Below, in pieces: positions 49,384 to 61,500 of a DNA stretch of 64,000 nucleotides. The translations under genes were made by a program, and so were the position numbers. A model generated the notes under the pieces. The model searched no databases. It saw nothing but the letters and a program-made list of their open reading frames with translations, and was not told where the DNA came from. This DNA comes from Symsagittifera roscoffensis (taxonomy: Eukaryota > Xenacoelomorpha > Acoela > Convolutidae), in contig NC_087062.1 of the NCBI RefSeq assembly GCF_963678635.1, positions 6,934,193-6,998,192 of the forward strand, written 5' to 3'. Within the stretch, counting starts at the first letter, position 1. Every line of letters begins with the position of its first letter.

Positions 49384-49535
49384 TGGGTCCCTGACCAATG
49401 GGGAAGAGTTTCTGTGGGCGAAATCAGATACAAGAGCTGCGATGTTGGAATTGTTGGAGTGAAAAATTACCTGATCACGCCTTTCATTCCCTTCCAAATG
49501 AAGGATGAAGCTGAAATATTATACTATGATATCAC
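49384..49535 (+). CDS. Eph ephrin-binding domain, exon 1 of 2
   Basis: Begins WVPDQWGRVSVGEI, equivalent to the W-x-x-x-P..GWEEVSG start of Eph ligand-binding domains, followed by RYKSCDV (usual YQVCDV/VCNV, with the first disulfide cysteine) and NYLITPFI (usual NWLRTGFI). Starts in phase 0 after TTTCAG and ends in phase 2 at GTTAGT. Confidence 0.9.
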
Positions 49536-52500
49536 GTTAGTTGTAACTCCATCTTAAAACCTGGTTATTCTCATAAAAAAAAACAGTTAAGCTCCATTTG
49601 GGTGAACAAAAAAGTCGCAAATTGCAACATCGCCTACGAAAAATGAAAGAACGCCCATTTTTTGAGCAAAAGTGATGCATAATTTCACACTTATTAACTT
49701 TCTATGAAAATGTTAATCAAAACTTGCAGATCGATTCGAATTAGTTTTTGCTAAAAACATGTCAACTGAAGGAAGGCAGATTAGAAATTTTTAAAGATTT
49801 TTTAAATCATGAAATAGAAATTCCCCTTTTAATTTTTTATAGACCACTTAAGATTAATTTTTATTTGATTTGATAAAATGTTTGTGGTTGGATGATCGTC
49901 AAAGTCAAATATAAAACGTTTATACTGAAATTTCGATTACCTATAATTTTTGATGTATTGCCAGTCCAAAACGATTTCTGCAAGTCGTATTTAAAACAGT
50001 GTATCAGTTTAAAAGTTTTTCAGGTACTCAATTCGGTCGTGTGACGACACCGCGATCTCTCCCTGCTCAGAAAACGTCAAACTCGGCTTGATAGAAGTCT
50101 CGTCTCAAAACGAAATCTCATCATTGCCGGTCGGCTCGGCTGTCGAAAACGAACTCTTAACAGACATGTTGCGAGACGAAGGCGAACCTCTTACGAACGG
50201 ACAGGAACAACGAACAATCACTACGACCAATTTTTTCCGACCGCCAGAAGATCGAAGCAAGTCCGGATTCGCTCTGGTTTTCGAAGACAACGGCGCTTGT
50301 ATAACTGTCAATCAAGTCGAAGTGTACCTCAAAGTTTGCCCAAGGGTTGATGAAAAGTTTGCCTCTTACCCCAAAAGTGTAGCCCCCGGAATGGGATTTG
50401 AAAAGGTGGAAGGGCTTTGTGTGGCCAACGCAGCGTCTAGTGGACCACCTAGAAAAATGTGCACGCCTAGTGGGAAATGGGACGATGAATACAAATCTTC
50501 TTCGTGCCATTGCAACCCTGGATACGCCCCTGGTCTTGGCAGCTCCTCTAACCAATGCACAGGTATTGTACTTAATTCGCTTCCTTGGGATCTTGTTGAC
50601 TATTTGCCCCCCCCCCCCTTTTGCAAAGGGGGAGAAGATTCGTTACCAAGTAAAAAAATCGTATATGCTTATTTGATCAATTCTTTTTTTAATAGTCGGT
50701 AATTTATTACAAGGTACCATAGGCGAATTAATGGCTTAACAAGATCAACATTCCCCTTCCTTGTTATCAATATTGTTTTTTTTTTAAAATATATATATAT
50801 GAATAAAATGGAGTCTCTTTGAAGAAAACCAACGGCTTCATCATAAAGGTCTTTTTGATCCCGTTACTTATCCTATGCCAATCTCCTTTTTTTTATATTT
50901 ATATTAGTTATTTCAAAAATTGAAGTGAATAATAATTTTTAGTTTGAATAAATACTTTCGTTTCTAGCGCTTAGCCCGAATAATCAGTTATTCTTCAAAT
51001 GTGATTTTTTGTTTTTGATTGTTTTCGGAAAGTTTTTCCGTTTTTGTTTTTTTTTGCTGTCATTAGTCGAATTTATTTTCATAAAATCGACTTAATTATT
51101 TTGCAGAAAGCTCCTCTTCAAAATTTTTCCCACGTTGTGGGTTTTCAAAACACTTTTCGCGCCTTAATTATGTTTTATTTTTCACGGAACGACGTTTTAT
51201 TGCTTTTTAAACTTAGAGATCTTTAAAGTGTGGGCTTAATTATTGGATTTTTTCTGCGAATAAAGAGTTTAAAAACAGTAACATAGACCCACTGTCTGTC
51301 CATGAAATGCCTTGCGATTGATTACGCCATGTCTACCGTCTTAGTTAATCAAATCCAACTACTTTGACTGAAAATAAACCCGACGGCTAAAATATGCAGG
51401 TATTTCAACTCGTTAATTAGACAGGAATATTTTGTTTCCCTAATTGTTTGTTCTTGTTTTTCCTAAAAATTGACAAGCTAACTATCCTTAGAGACTTTTT
51501 TCCTGTTGAGGCTAAGCTGAAGAATCGATGTTTTTAGTTGGTTTAAGATGTCAAATTTCTGATTTATTTAGTATTTATTAATCTAAAGGGTCCTGTTAAC
51601 TACTCCAAGCCCATTGAAACCATGTTAATACCGTTTTTGGATCTGTATAACTATTTCCTCCAAATTGCAAAATAAAAAGAGCTCGTTGCAAGCTACAAAA
51701 ATCAGCTACATATGTGTTTAACCGTCGATTTAGTGCTTTATAGGGCTGGTTAATCTGTAATCTGAACTATGTGCGATAACGGGGTGGGGGGAGGGGGGGG
51801 GGGGGGGGGGTTGGGGTTAGTTGAAAAGACATTCTCATTTTTATATGAGCATCTTGTTATCTCGCTTAACTTCAGAGTACAAAATGATACACTTCTTTTG
51901 TCTTTAAAGTCTGCATTTAATCTAGAAAATTTTTATGGTCACGTGGGTTCTGCAAATTAAAACATGACTGACTAGTTATAACTGCCCTGTCTGGTCAAAA
52001 CAAACCAAACGCCCTCATAGTTCATCCGGAATCATTTGACCTCTGGGAGTTGAATAAAAGTAGCAATTCGCATAGAGCCCTTTTAAACCGCATAACCTGA
52101 CGACCGAAAATATTATACTTATATTTCTTTTTTTTTCGGCTCTTTTTTTTCCTTGATTCTGAATAGTTTGTAAAGCATTTATGCTCTTTTCTTTCCGACT
52201 TTCGAAGAAAGTGATAAAATTTTAATGTTTGGTGAAATTTAAATTAGATATTTGTTTTTCAATATTTTTTCGGCTTTTTGATTATCGTTTTCAGGAGCCG
52301 TTACGATAGAAATATGGAATAATCCGAATAATGGGCCCTTGCGTGTTTCTTTGAACTGGTAATGTTCAATAATGGCATAAAAAGGCAAATGTGACCAAGT
52401 TTAAAAACGTACTCCACATTTGATCAATGCCTTCAATTTGGGAATTGGATTAGATTGGCAATCAAACTAAGTTGGTTGTCGGTGAAATTGAATTAGCTCA

Positions 52501-55500
52501 AATTGATCTACTTGTTTCTACCTATATCGGGTGCGCCTTAGCCAACCCAATCCCCCCCCCCCACTCCCGCCTTTTCCCCGCCGCCATTGCGCCATATCTA
52601 CCCTAAATTTATAAAAAGCATTACACCAAATAATCAATCTTTACAACGCATGATCGCTCAAGTGCATTAAGAAAATGACTCCGGAAAATTACCCAGACCA
52701 AATTCATTTTCAGAAGATTCTAAGCTTTATGCTAAAAGCGCTACTGATTTGACTCAATGAAGATATAATTTCAAGTATTATATAGCTTCAAATTATACAA
52801 TTAGTCGATCAAGATTTGACAAAAATCCGCGACTTTGCGTGTTTTTGTTACAAATATCTCAACGTGCCTGGTAATTTTGACAGACAAGTTGGGATAAATT
52901 ACAAGCGCGACTGTGAAAATTGGTACCGCAGCGATATTTTAGCGACCTGCCGTTTGGGCTAAAGCCTCATGCCCGAAGCAGAACCGAAAATACCCAAAAA
53001 TTATCTTAGGCAATTCGCATAATTCAGTATTTAAAATTTGAAACTATTTGGAAAATTCGAAGAATTTGGAAATATGAAAGTATTTGGAAATTTGAAAGAA
53101 ATAATCGAGAAAATCCGTCAGTTTTGGACGGTAAAGGAGATTGATTGGTTGAGAAGTTTCGCTCATTTGGGGCTTCTGTCAAGAAAGTAGCGCCCGATAT
53201 TTAAGCGAATAGCGCCGAAAGGGGCCCGTTGAGATTCGAACTAATCCGAGCGTGAGAATTTTGAGATCAATCTAAACACACGTGGAGCCAGATTTTAGTC
53301 TAAACTGTTTTGCCAATTTGGTTTTCGCGTAGCGGTTGGATTTCGAGGTTCTTATTGCCGGATTTGCGTCCAGTAGCCTTTGGTGACAGAACAAACCTGA
53401 AGTTCTTTTGATAAGGAAAAATAGTCACCCCTGAAAGAAGCTTCAAGTGGGAAAGCATTCAAAAAAAATTTAATGTTGTGAAGCAATTTTTTTGCCGCAT
53501 CTTGTACGTTAACAATAAGCCCCCCCCCCCCCCCACTCACCACCACCGCCCGTTGCGGTACCTAGTAAAACAAATTTACTTCCCATTGAGGACTTATTCA
53601 ACGTTCTAAGCACCTATGCTTTTGTAACTTGTAACGAATTTGATGTTTTGGAAACTTTTTGAAATTGACCAAAAATTTATAGGATAAATATAAAAATATC
53701 AAGTTAACTGGTTTTCAGTTTTCATTCTCTGTAGTTCAAACTACATCCAAGATTTCCGGCTTCGTTTTGAGGACTTATTCAACGTTCTAAGCACCTATGC
53801 TTTTGTAACTTGTAACGAATTTGATGTTTTGGAAACTTTTTGAAATTGACCAAAAATTTATAGGATAAATATAAAAATATCAAGTTAACTGGTTTTCAGT
53901 TTTCATTCTCTGTAGTTCAAACTACATCCAAGATTTCCGGCTTCGTTTTGAACTAAATATCTGAAGCTCTTTTGGAAACTAAATACGGGCTCTTTTGGAA
54001 ACTTTTTGAAATTGACCAAAAATTTATAGGATAAATATAAAAATATCAATTTAACTGGTTTTCAGTTTTCATTCTCTGTAGTTCAAACTACATCCAAGAT
54101 TTCCGGTTTCGTTTTGAACTAAATATCTGAAGCATTTATATTGATTCGTTCTTTTATTATGGCATAAAATATGCTGTTTGCCATTCATTGAAAATTTGGA
54201 AGCAGATGCAAATACAAAGACATATTTTTCAAAAAACTTCCGCCATTTCAATTGCAAACAGTTTTGTGGTTTTCATACCAGCTTTTCTGTACATTTTTTT
54301 CGTGGAATCTTCAATTTTCATGTAAACATAGATTTATGCTTCCGTGTTACAATTTTTCAGTGTTTTTTTTGCAAATAGTGTGAATATGAGCGTGGGTGTT
54401 TTTTCTTCAAGCTTATATGTTGTTTCAAAGCCATCTCATAAGTTCATCGAGTATGGTATTATTTCAGATTTTGTTCAGCCAGGGTTTCTATTCCAAAAAA
54501 TATAGTTAAAAAAATAAGTGTCGAGAAAAAGTTCGAGCTCTTGTGATAAATGAAAAAAAAAAATTGATCTGAACCGTGAAATATGATCTGATTTTACGAA
54601 GCTTCAATGATTATGTGATTATTTATTCTTTTCTTTCAGAGTGTCTTCCGGGAATGTTCAAAGAGCAACCGGGTGATGGGCAGTGTCAGAAGTGTCCTAA
54701 GTTCTCCACCTCCAGAAGGGGAGGGGCTGCCATTTGTCAGTGTGACCCGGGTCGGTTCCGATTCACCCCCAATGACCCATACTCGCAGTGCTACCGCAAC
54801 CCAAGCGAGCCCAGGTGAGCTATATATGCGACCCCTCTTCTATGATTTCAATAAGATTAAAAAAACAGTGGTCAATGATAAACATGAATTATGGAGAACA
54901 TATTCGGCTGAAAAGACAGAACGTTTAAAACCATGCTTGATACAACATTGAAACATGTCATCCGAACTTGCAAGATGTCCGTTTTAACATGTTTGTTGTT
55001 GGCACTGCGTGTTAGCCTTGAATCACTTTAAGATTAAATAACATTAAAGAGCCTTTAACGTCCACGGTCAGATAAGAATACTACCTGGAACGCTGAATAC
55101 CTGAATATTTTACAAAATGTTATTGATTGGTACGCAGTTTGCATCACGTCTCATTTTGTAGGCTCTCATTTAAGTACTTAAACCAAAATTTGTTCATAAT
55201 TTGGATTCCTTTTTTGATACCTGTGGGAATTATGACAGAAAGTATTGCAAAAATGATGCCATGTAAAGCACCAATTAATCACAAAAAAGTCTCCCATTGA
55301 GAATGTCAAATCAGAGTTTAATGTGAGAAAAAGCAAATTCAAATTTCTTATCATGGCAACAATATCATATTTGTGTCAAAACAGCCCATCTTTCTGTTGC
55401 AAAAGATTTGCTAGTTCTGGAATTTTAGTGAGCAAAGAAGAGAGTTGAGCTTCTTTTCTCAATCGAGGTTTAAAAATGTTAACATGTATGAGTTTAAAAG

Positions 55501-58500
55501 CTTTTTCCTTTTCTGAAATAGAGCTAATCAATTCGAGCAGCAAGATAACAAATTTAAGTCAGTCAATCATTTCGCGACTTATTCGAAATAAATGCATTTT
55601 TCAGTTGGTGGAGCTTTTTAAATTCTTGGGCACTTAGAGTTAATGAAACAAGCTCTCAAATGCATTAGTTTTCAATTAAGAAGCTGAAGTGACTCTTCGT
55701 AAAAATATTATTACTCGCAGTGGGGCGAAGCCGAACAGTCTCTTGAGCTATTTTGCTCCATTGTTTTTCTACTTCGCCTTTGTTTATTTGTGTTTTCTTA
55801 CATGGAATCAATTGGTTTTCCTTTGCTAACTGACATTTTAAAGCACCATTGTCGCTAATTTGTTCCGCTGCTGCGCTTGTCGAAATGAAAAGAAAATAAA
55901 GGCTTGAAAGTTATTAAAAGTAGAAAATAATAACAAATCGCTTGTCGACTTTGACTGAGCTAATCTTTGAACCTCAATTTAATCAGCTCAAAAATTCCTG
56001 AATAGGGCTTTTAAAATTGTGAAAATTGAATTCTGTCGAAGTTAGGGAAAGAATGCTGAGTTTTCTCTGTTTTTTTTTTGGCAGAAAAATCAAAGCTGCT
56101 TTTTGTTGGAATTGTTCCCCACTTTTGTTACAGCCTTTTCCTGCTTTTTCTTTGAGCTTTTCGGTTTTTGTCGGTTTCGGAAACATTAAAAAATATATAA
56201 AATTCTGAACAAAAGTTTAATTGTTGGTTTTAAACTTACTGTTGAAATGGCTCAAAATAGGGTTTTATACCTCCAAGGTTTTGTTAATCTTTTGCCAAAA
56301 TTTCTGAAATATCCACAAAACGACTTCGCACAAGTGAATTTAGACACAACTTGTCACACAAGCAATAACATTCCATTCAACATAATCGGGCTAATCGGCC
56401 CTTGAAAGGAGACTTAGAGTGGAGATAGATTTTGATGGGATTTTTATCTCCTCCGACTTGGCTAAATAGTCTGTGAGGTAGGGTGTTAATTAACGAGTTC
56501 GATTTGCATGTTGACTTAAGTCCAAATTAAAATTAATGCCATCCTTGGATTTGACTCTGACAGCTGTAAGACCTGTTTGTAATTATAAATTTAAGAGCTA
56601 TTTTTGAGGAAAATGAATCGGTTTATTTTGCTGGAATGAATGGGAAAGTTGAAATTTCACTACAGCAGTTTTGAAAGCGAAATTGACGTTCGCAGCTGAG
56701 CCGGATTTTTTACTAATGAAAGTGGTGGGAAGTTTTGATAATCCAAAAATAGTAACTTACTTGGTCAAGTGTCTTGAAATATTTGGCCAAGCTAGCTGGA
56801 ATATGTTTTCTCCTAAAAAATCATAGAATCAAACAAAAAGCGGATATAGGATTTTCTCGAGGGGGATTTTCAAAAAAAATTTCAAAAATTTTGTTGACTT
56901 TTTTTCAGGTCGAACAAATTGATTTTTCGAGCGCTCCAGAACACTATGAAAACTCTATTTTGCACTTTTTGGAAAATTTTTATTAAAAAAATGCGTTTTT
57001 TTGGCTCGCGCTTGCCCTCAAATTTAGTATATCACCTTCAGAAAATTTTATGGTTGGTCAGCCGAAAATGGATGTCATTAAATAATACCAAAGGGGGATC
57101 CTTTGGTTGGTGAGTGGTTCCAATCCACGAAGGAAGGCGTCCCCCCATTAAATCCGCGTCTGGAATCAAAATTGATTCAGTTTGCGAAATGGCTATTCTG
57201 CCTCTGGGATCCTGTCCAACTCAGGGAACTAGAAAACCAAAAAGGAGATTTTATTTTTAACGATCTGAAATCACTGCTAAGTTTATTACATAGCTGCTTC
57301 ATAATTCAACCTCTGAACTCATCATTAGTTTTTTTTGATTTTTTTCTGCATTTAACGTGTAATACCGCCGCTCTGTTTTGCGGCGGTATTACGACTGTTT
57401 TGCGACTATTAGAAAACTCGTCTACTGTAATTTTGAATACAGTTATGTATTACAGCTAACAAGATATTATAGAAGCCACGCCCAAGCTAAATGTAATATC
57501 TGAAGTTCTTGTTGCTGTATTGATGTGAATTTTGGAGTCTTGGCCGACGAAAAGACTCGTGTTCAAAGTTGACGTGAAGTGTTTTGTTTTGATTTAGAAG
57601 ATTAAAATTGAGCACAAAAATGTTAATTTGTTTGACCATGCTGACAGTATCTTCAAGCACTCAGACAGTTTTAATCTGTGACTTAACACTTGAGTGAAAT
57701 CTACATTTTTTCGGCTAATATCTTGGCGTTCAATTTTTTTCTTCTGAATAAAACCCGGAGATTATGAAAAATACAGGCTGTGAGTGAAAAAAAAGCATAT
57801 ACATTTCATTTTGGTCAGAAAAATTATTACATTGGTTTGTTTTTCTTATTATTTTTTTTTAATTTCAGGGGTTGTATTTACAAACATTGTTGAACTTGTA
57901 AGTTTTCTAGACCAGTTTTTTTTCTGATACAGTGATATCAACAAACACAACATATGGCCTGCGTTATTTATTTTAAAAAACTAGTTCTCGACTTTTTATT
58001 TGAAAAGTAGTAGCTAAATTGAATTTTATGTCACTCAAAATATCTGGATTTCGCGTGTTCGTGTAATAGTCTGCGCGACTTCTGTAGCGTTTGTTTATTT
58101 TTTCAATCCGGGTCCGATTTTAGGCAAACAACTAATATTTCTTTTAAATGACTTTTTGTCAGTTCAAAGTCACGTGATTCACAATTTGTAAATAATTTTA
58201 AAATCTAAAAATGGAGCGGATATTAGAAACTACATTAAATTTTAAAATTACAAAAAATGAGAAATATGAAAAACAAGAAAATTTCGTTTTTCTAAGAGGT
58301 CGATTTCGGGCTTCGAACAGGTCAGTTTTCCCTCGTCGTGTAATACAATGGACTCGGATCATAAATTGAACAGCGAACGGAACGTTTTGTTTGTTAAGTT
58401 GTCAGGTTTTATCAGCTTTAAGCATTCATAAAATTATGTTTTTTTTTTCATTTCTTAATCATTAATTGAAGCTGAAATGCACCGTGCCGCTTAATCGCAT

Positions 58501-61500
58501 GGTTTGCGACGATGTTGCAGTCGAAACAAATTATCTCATCTGCAACCGTCAAACGTGCTGCGTTTTGTAAACTCATTTTCAGATTTTCAGTTGACAAGAC
58601 GTAAATTTTTCAGTAAATTGTCACACCAATTTGGCTGTCCATGCGAAGAAAAATCGTAAATTTTAGTTTGCTTGATTTATTAGGTCATTAGTTCTTTTTT
58701 GCGCTGCAATTTTTTGGCTCCTGAAAGGTTAAGGTCACAAAAAGGTGTTTTATATATTCAATCATTATTGGCACAGAAAAATCTTCAGACATATATAGCT
58801 ACAGAAAAAAATATATATATTTTCGAGTTTCAGATAGAAAGACTTAAAGATTTATGCTAAGATAATTTTTTTTGGAAAAAAATAAAAATTTTGTTGGAAA
58901 AATTGAAACGTTTTTTTTTGGTCAAAATTGAACCAGTTTTAGTGGAAAAATAAACCAAAATTTTAAAATGTAGAAAAATTTAGTTCAAACAGATCTTCGT
59001 TTGTGACAGACATAAACGCAGATTACTTGTGATTGTTTTATGCTGTATCACAGCCCCTCCATGTTTACCCAGGAATCACCGCCTGGTAGTTTAGAGCTCA
59101 TAATCTAGTCTTCGTTTAACACCTTGTCACCTCAGGAGCTCAAAATAATCTCCTTCTCAAAACTTCAGACTTCAGTTGCACTCTTGACTTGAAGCTTAAA
59201 TCTAAATTCTAAAATTGAAATTCCGGCTGATTTTAGTGACTTTTGTAATGCTTGAAAGGCAAGGCAAAAGCTTGTACAGTATACAAGCCCTGAGCACTTG
59301 AATGTTTGAAATGGTTGCAGATGTTTTTGCTAAAACAGGTTAAGCACTTGATAAAAGTGAAAAATATGTAAATTGGGTAAATTGGCAGTAACAACCCGAA
59401 GGTAGATTAGATCTGATCATTTCCATTTCGCCCAATTGGGCTAATTTCGACTGCGGTGTCATTTCAATTTGCAAAATTATTGTTTGCATATTTTTTCTCT
59501 CTTGGCGTTCTAAATGGTTCCATATTTTACCAACTCAAGGGGAAATTTTGCCCCGACGCTTCATGAATTATTCGTCGTCTCCATTTTGCTGATCTGGAAA
59601 AATAAATACGTTTCTATTTATTTAAGGCCAGTAAAGTTTTTCCTAAGTCAACTAATAAATTATGCTCAAATAGGTATCCAGCCCAAATGAATAAACATTA
59701 TGCTAAAAATGGAGCTGTTGAATACATAAAATACCTTGAAACAAAGAAATTTAAAAATATCTTCGTATATTATTTCAGACAAAAAGCAGCTTGAATTCAA
59801 ATTAAATTATTTTTTTTGCATTTTTGAACTTATTTGAAATGAAGGGAAAGCCATCAGAAGTATTTAAAGCAATATAAAATATCTTTTCTGACTAATTTTT
59901 GTTACCGTTTTTGCTTACAAAGGGGATAACTTATAGCTCGGTCGTAAATCGGAAAGGCTGACACATTATATATGAGAAACAGGAATTGAAAGTTGTTGAA
60001 GTAAATGTGCTGGCCTATTATCAGGCGTCAGACTCAAGCGGTTGACATACAAATGACAGTGTTTTTAGCCTGCTTAAAAACCTTTCTGCGGTCATTTTTA
60101 ACCCAAAAAGACAATTGTCACTTTAATTGATCTGAAAATGACTGAAGTTTGATCATAGACGGACGAGTCACAGTTAATCTAGCATAGAATGTTCAAACAT
60201 TACACAGAATGTTGCATAACTTGAAAACATGAAATTTACACCAGATTTTTTTGCTAAATAAAATGTACTTGTTTCAACATGGAAAGTTCTTATGAATAGT
60301 TTGGCTTGTCGTTTTTGCTTGATTGCAATTTTGGTTATAAAGCATTAGTTTTAGGTCAGAAAGTTTGGTTAATACTTAATAATTACCGGCCAACCCCCAC
60401 CCTCCCTTTATTATCTAATTAAGAATTGCCACCTTAACGAATAAAAGCAGTAAAGTTAGCACTAGAGCGTTCCATGTCAAATCGGAATTTTGCTGCATTC
60501 TGATTGGTCGAAAATTCGGCTAATTTAATCTACTTAACAATTACCACCCCCCCCCCCCCCCCCCTTCTTGAAAGGGTGGGTAATTGTTAAGTAGATCCGA
60601 AAATTTGAAATTATGTTGTAGGAATGTGAGAGTTGACTACAGTGCACGTGATAGTAATCACCCGAACTCAGTTCGACTCACGTGGGACGCCCCCCTGAAT
60701 GACGGGTCGGACGGAGAGGTCGGCGCATCACACCCCGTCGAGGTATAAAATTCTGAACATTTTGACCGAAGTTTTAACACTATACAGCATCTTGTTAACA
60801 AAATTAACAAAAATCAAGAGGATCATGATAATTGTTGAAACCCCTGAACCCCTGTATACAGTTTTTTTAGGACAAAAATTGTATGCTATACCCAGATAAT
60901 TTTAAACGCGAGCGGAAAAAAGGCCTTTTTAGCAACTCTTTATCGAAGGTGTAAACCAAAAATTTACCCCCCCCCTCGGATAAAAAAACTATGACTGCGG
61001 TCTTTCAGGTATGGTATACAATGCACTGTGAGAACTGTCCCGCGGGGGTCTCTTTTCAACCGATGAAAGACGGAATCAGAAGCCGCTCTGTGGCTGTTCG
61101 CGGACTGATACCGGACACCACTTACCATTTCCGAATATACTCCAACAACCGAGTCTCAACCCGACTCGTCTCCAACGAACTCAACTCGGCGTTATCGTTT
61201 GCTACATTCAACTATACAACCCCTGCAGCAGGTATGCATTTCGTTTGTTTTCTGTTTATTTTAAAAAATCTGATTTTGAAACTTGATATTCAAAAAATAC
61301 CTGTCAATCGGAAGACGAAGTTTTTCTCAAAAATTTTTGAATTTGAAAAAAATATATCTTTGTTTCAAAGTTTTGTATGACAAAACTGAAAAATGGCTAG
61401 ATTTTTGTAAATAAATTCGGGTTTTTAAAAAAAAAAAACAGAAGCCGGCCTTTACGATTGACGGAGGTATTTTTTCTAATAAATTTTTTTTTTGTATCAA

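Larger units (their letters stand above)
54815..60621. other. 5.8-kb Eph intron
   Basis: No internal exon is required (phase 2 joins directly to the FN3 exon as AG|G). Contains a GC-rich 12-bp hairpin (57,359-57,392), an inverted repeat with a C run (60,528-60,596), and open frames such as 57,103-57,459 without recognisable features. Confidence 0.7.
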
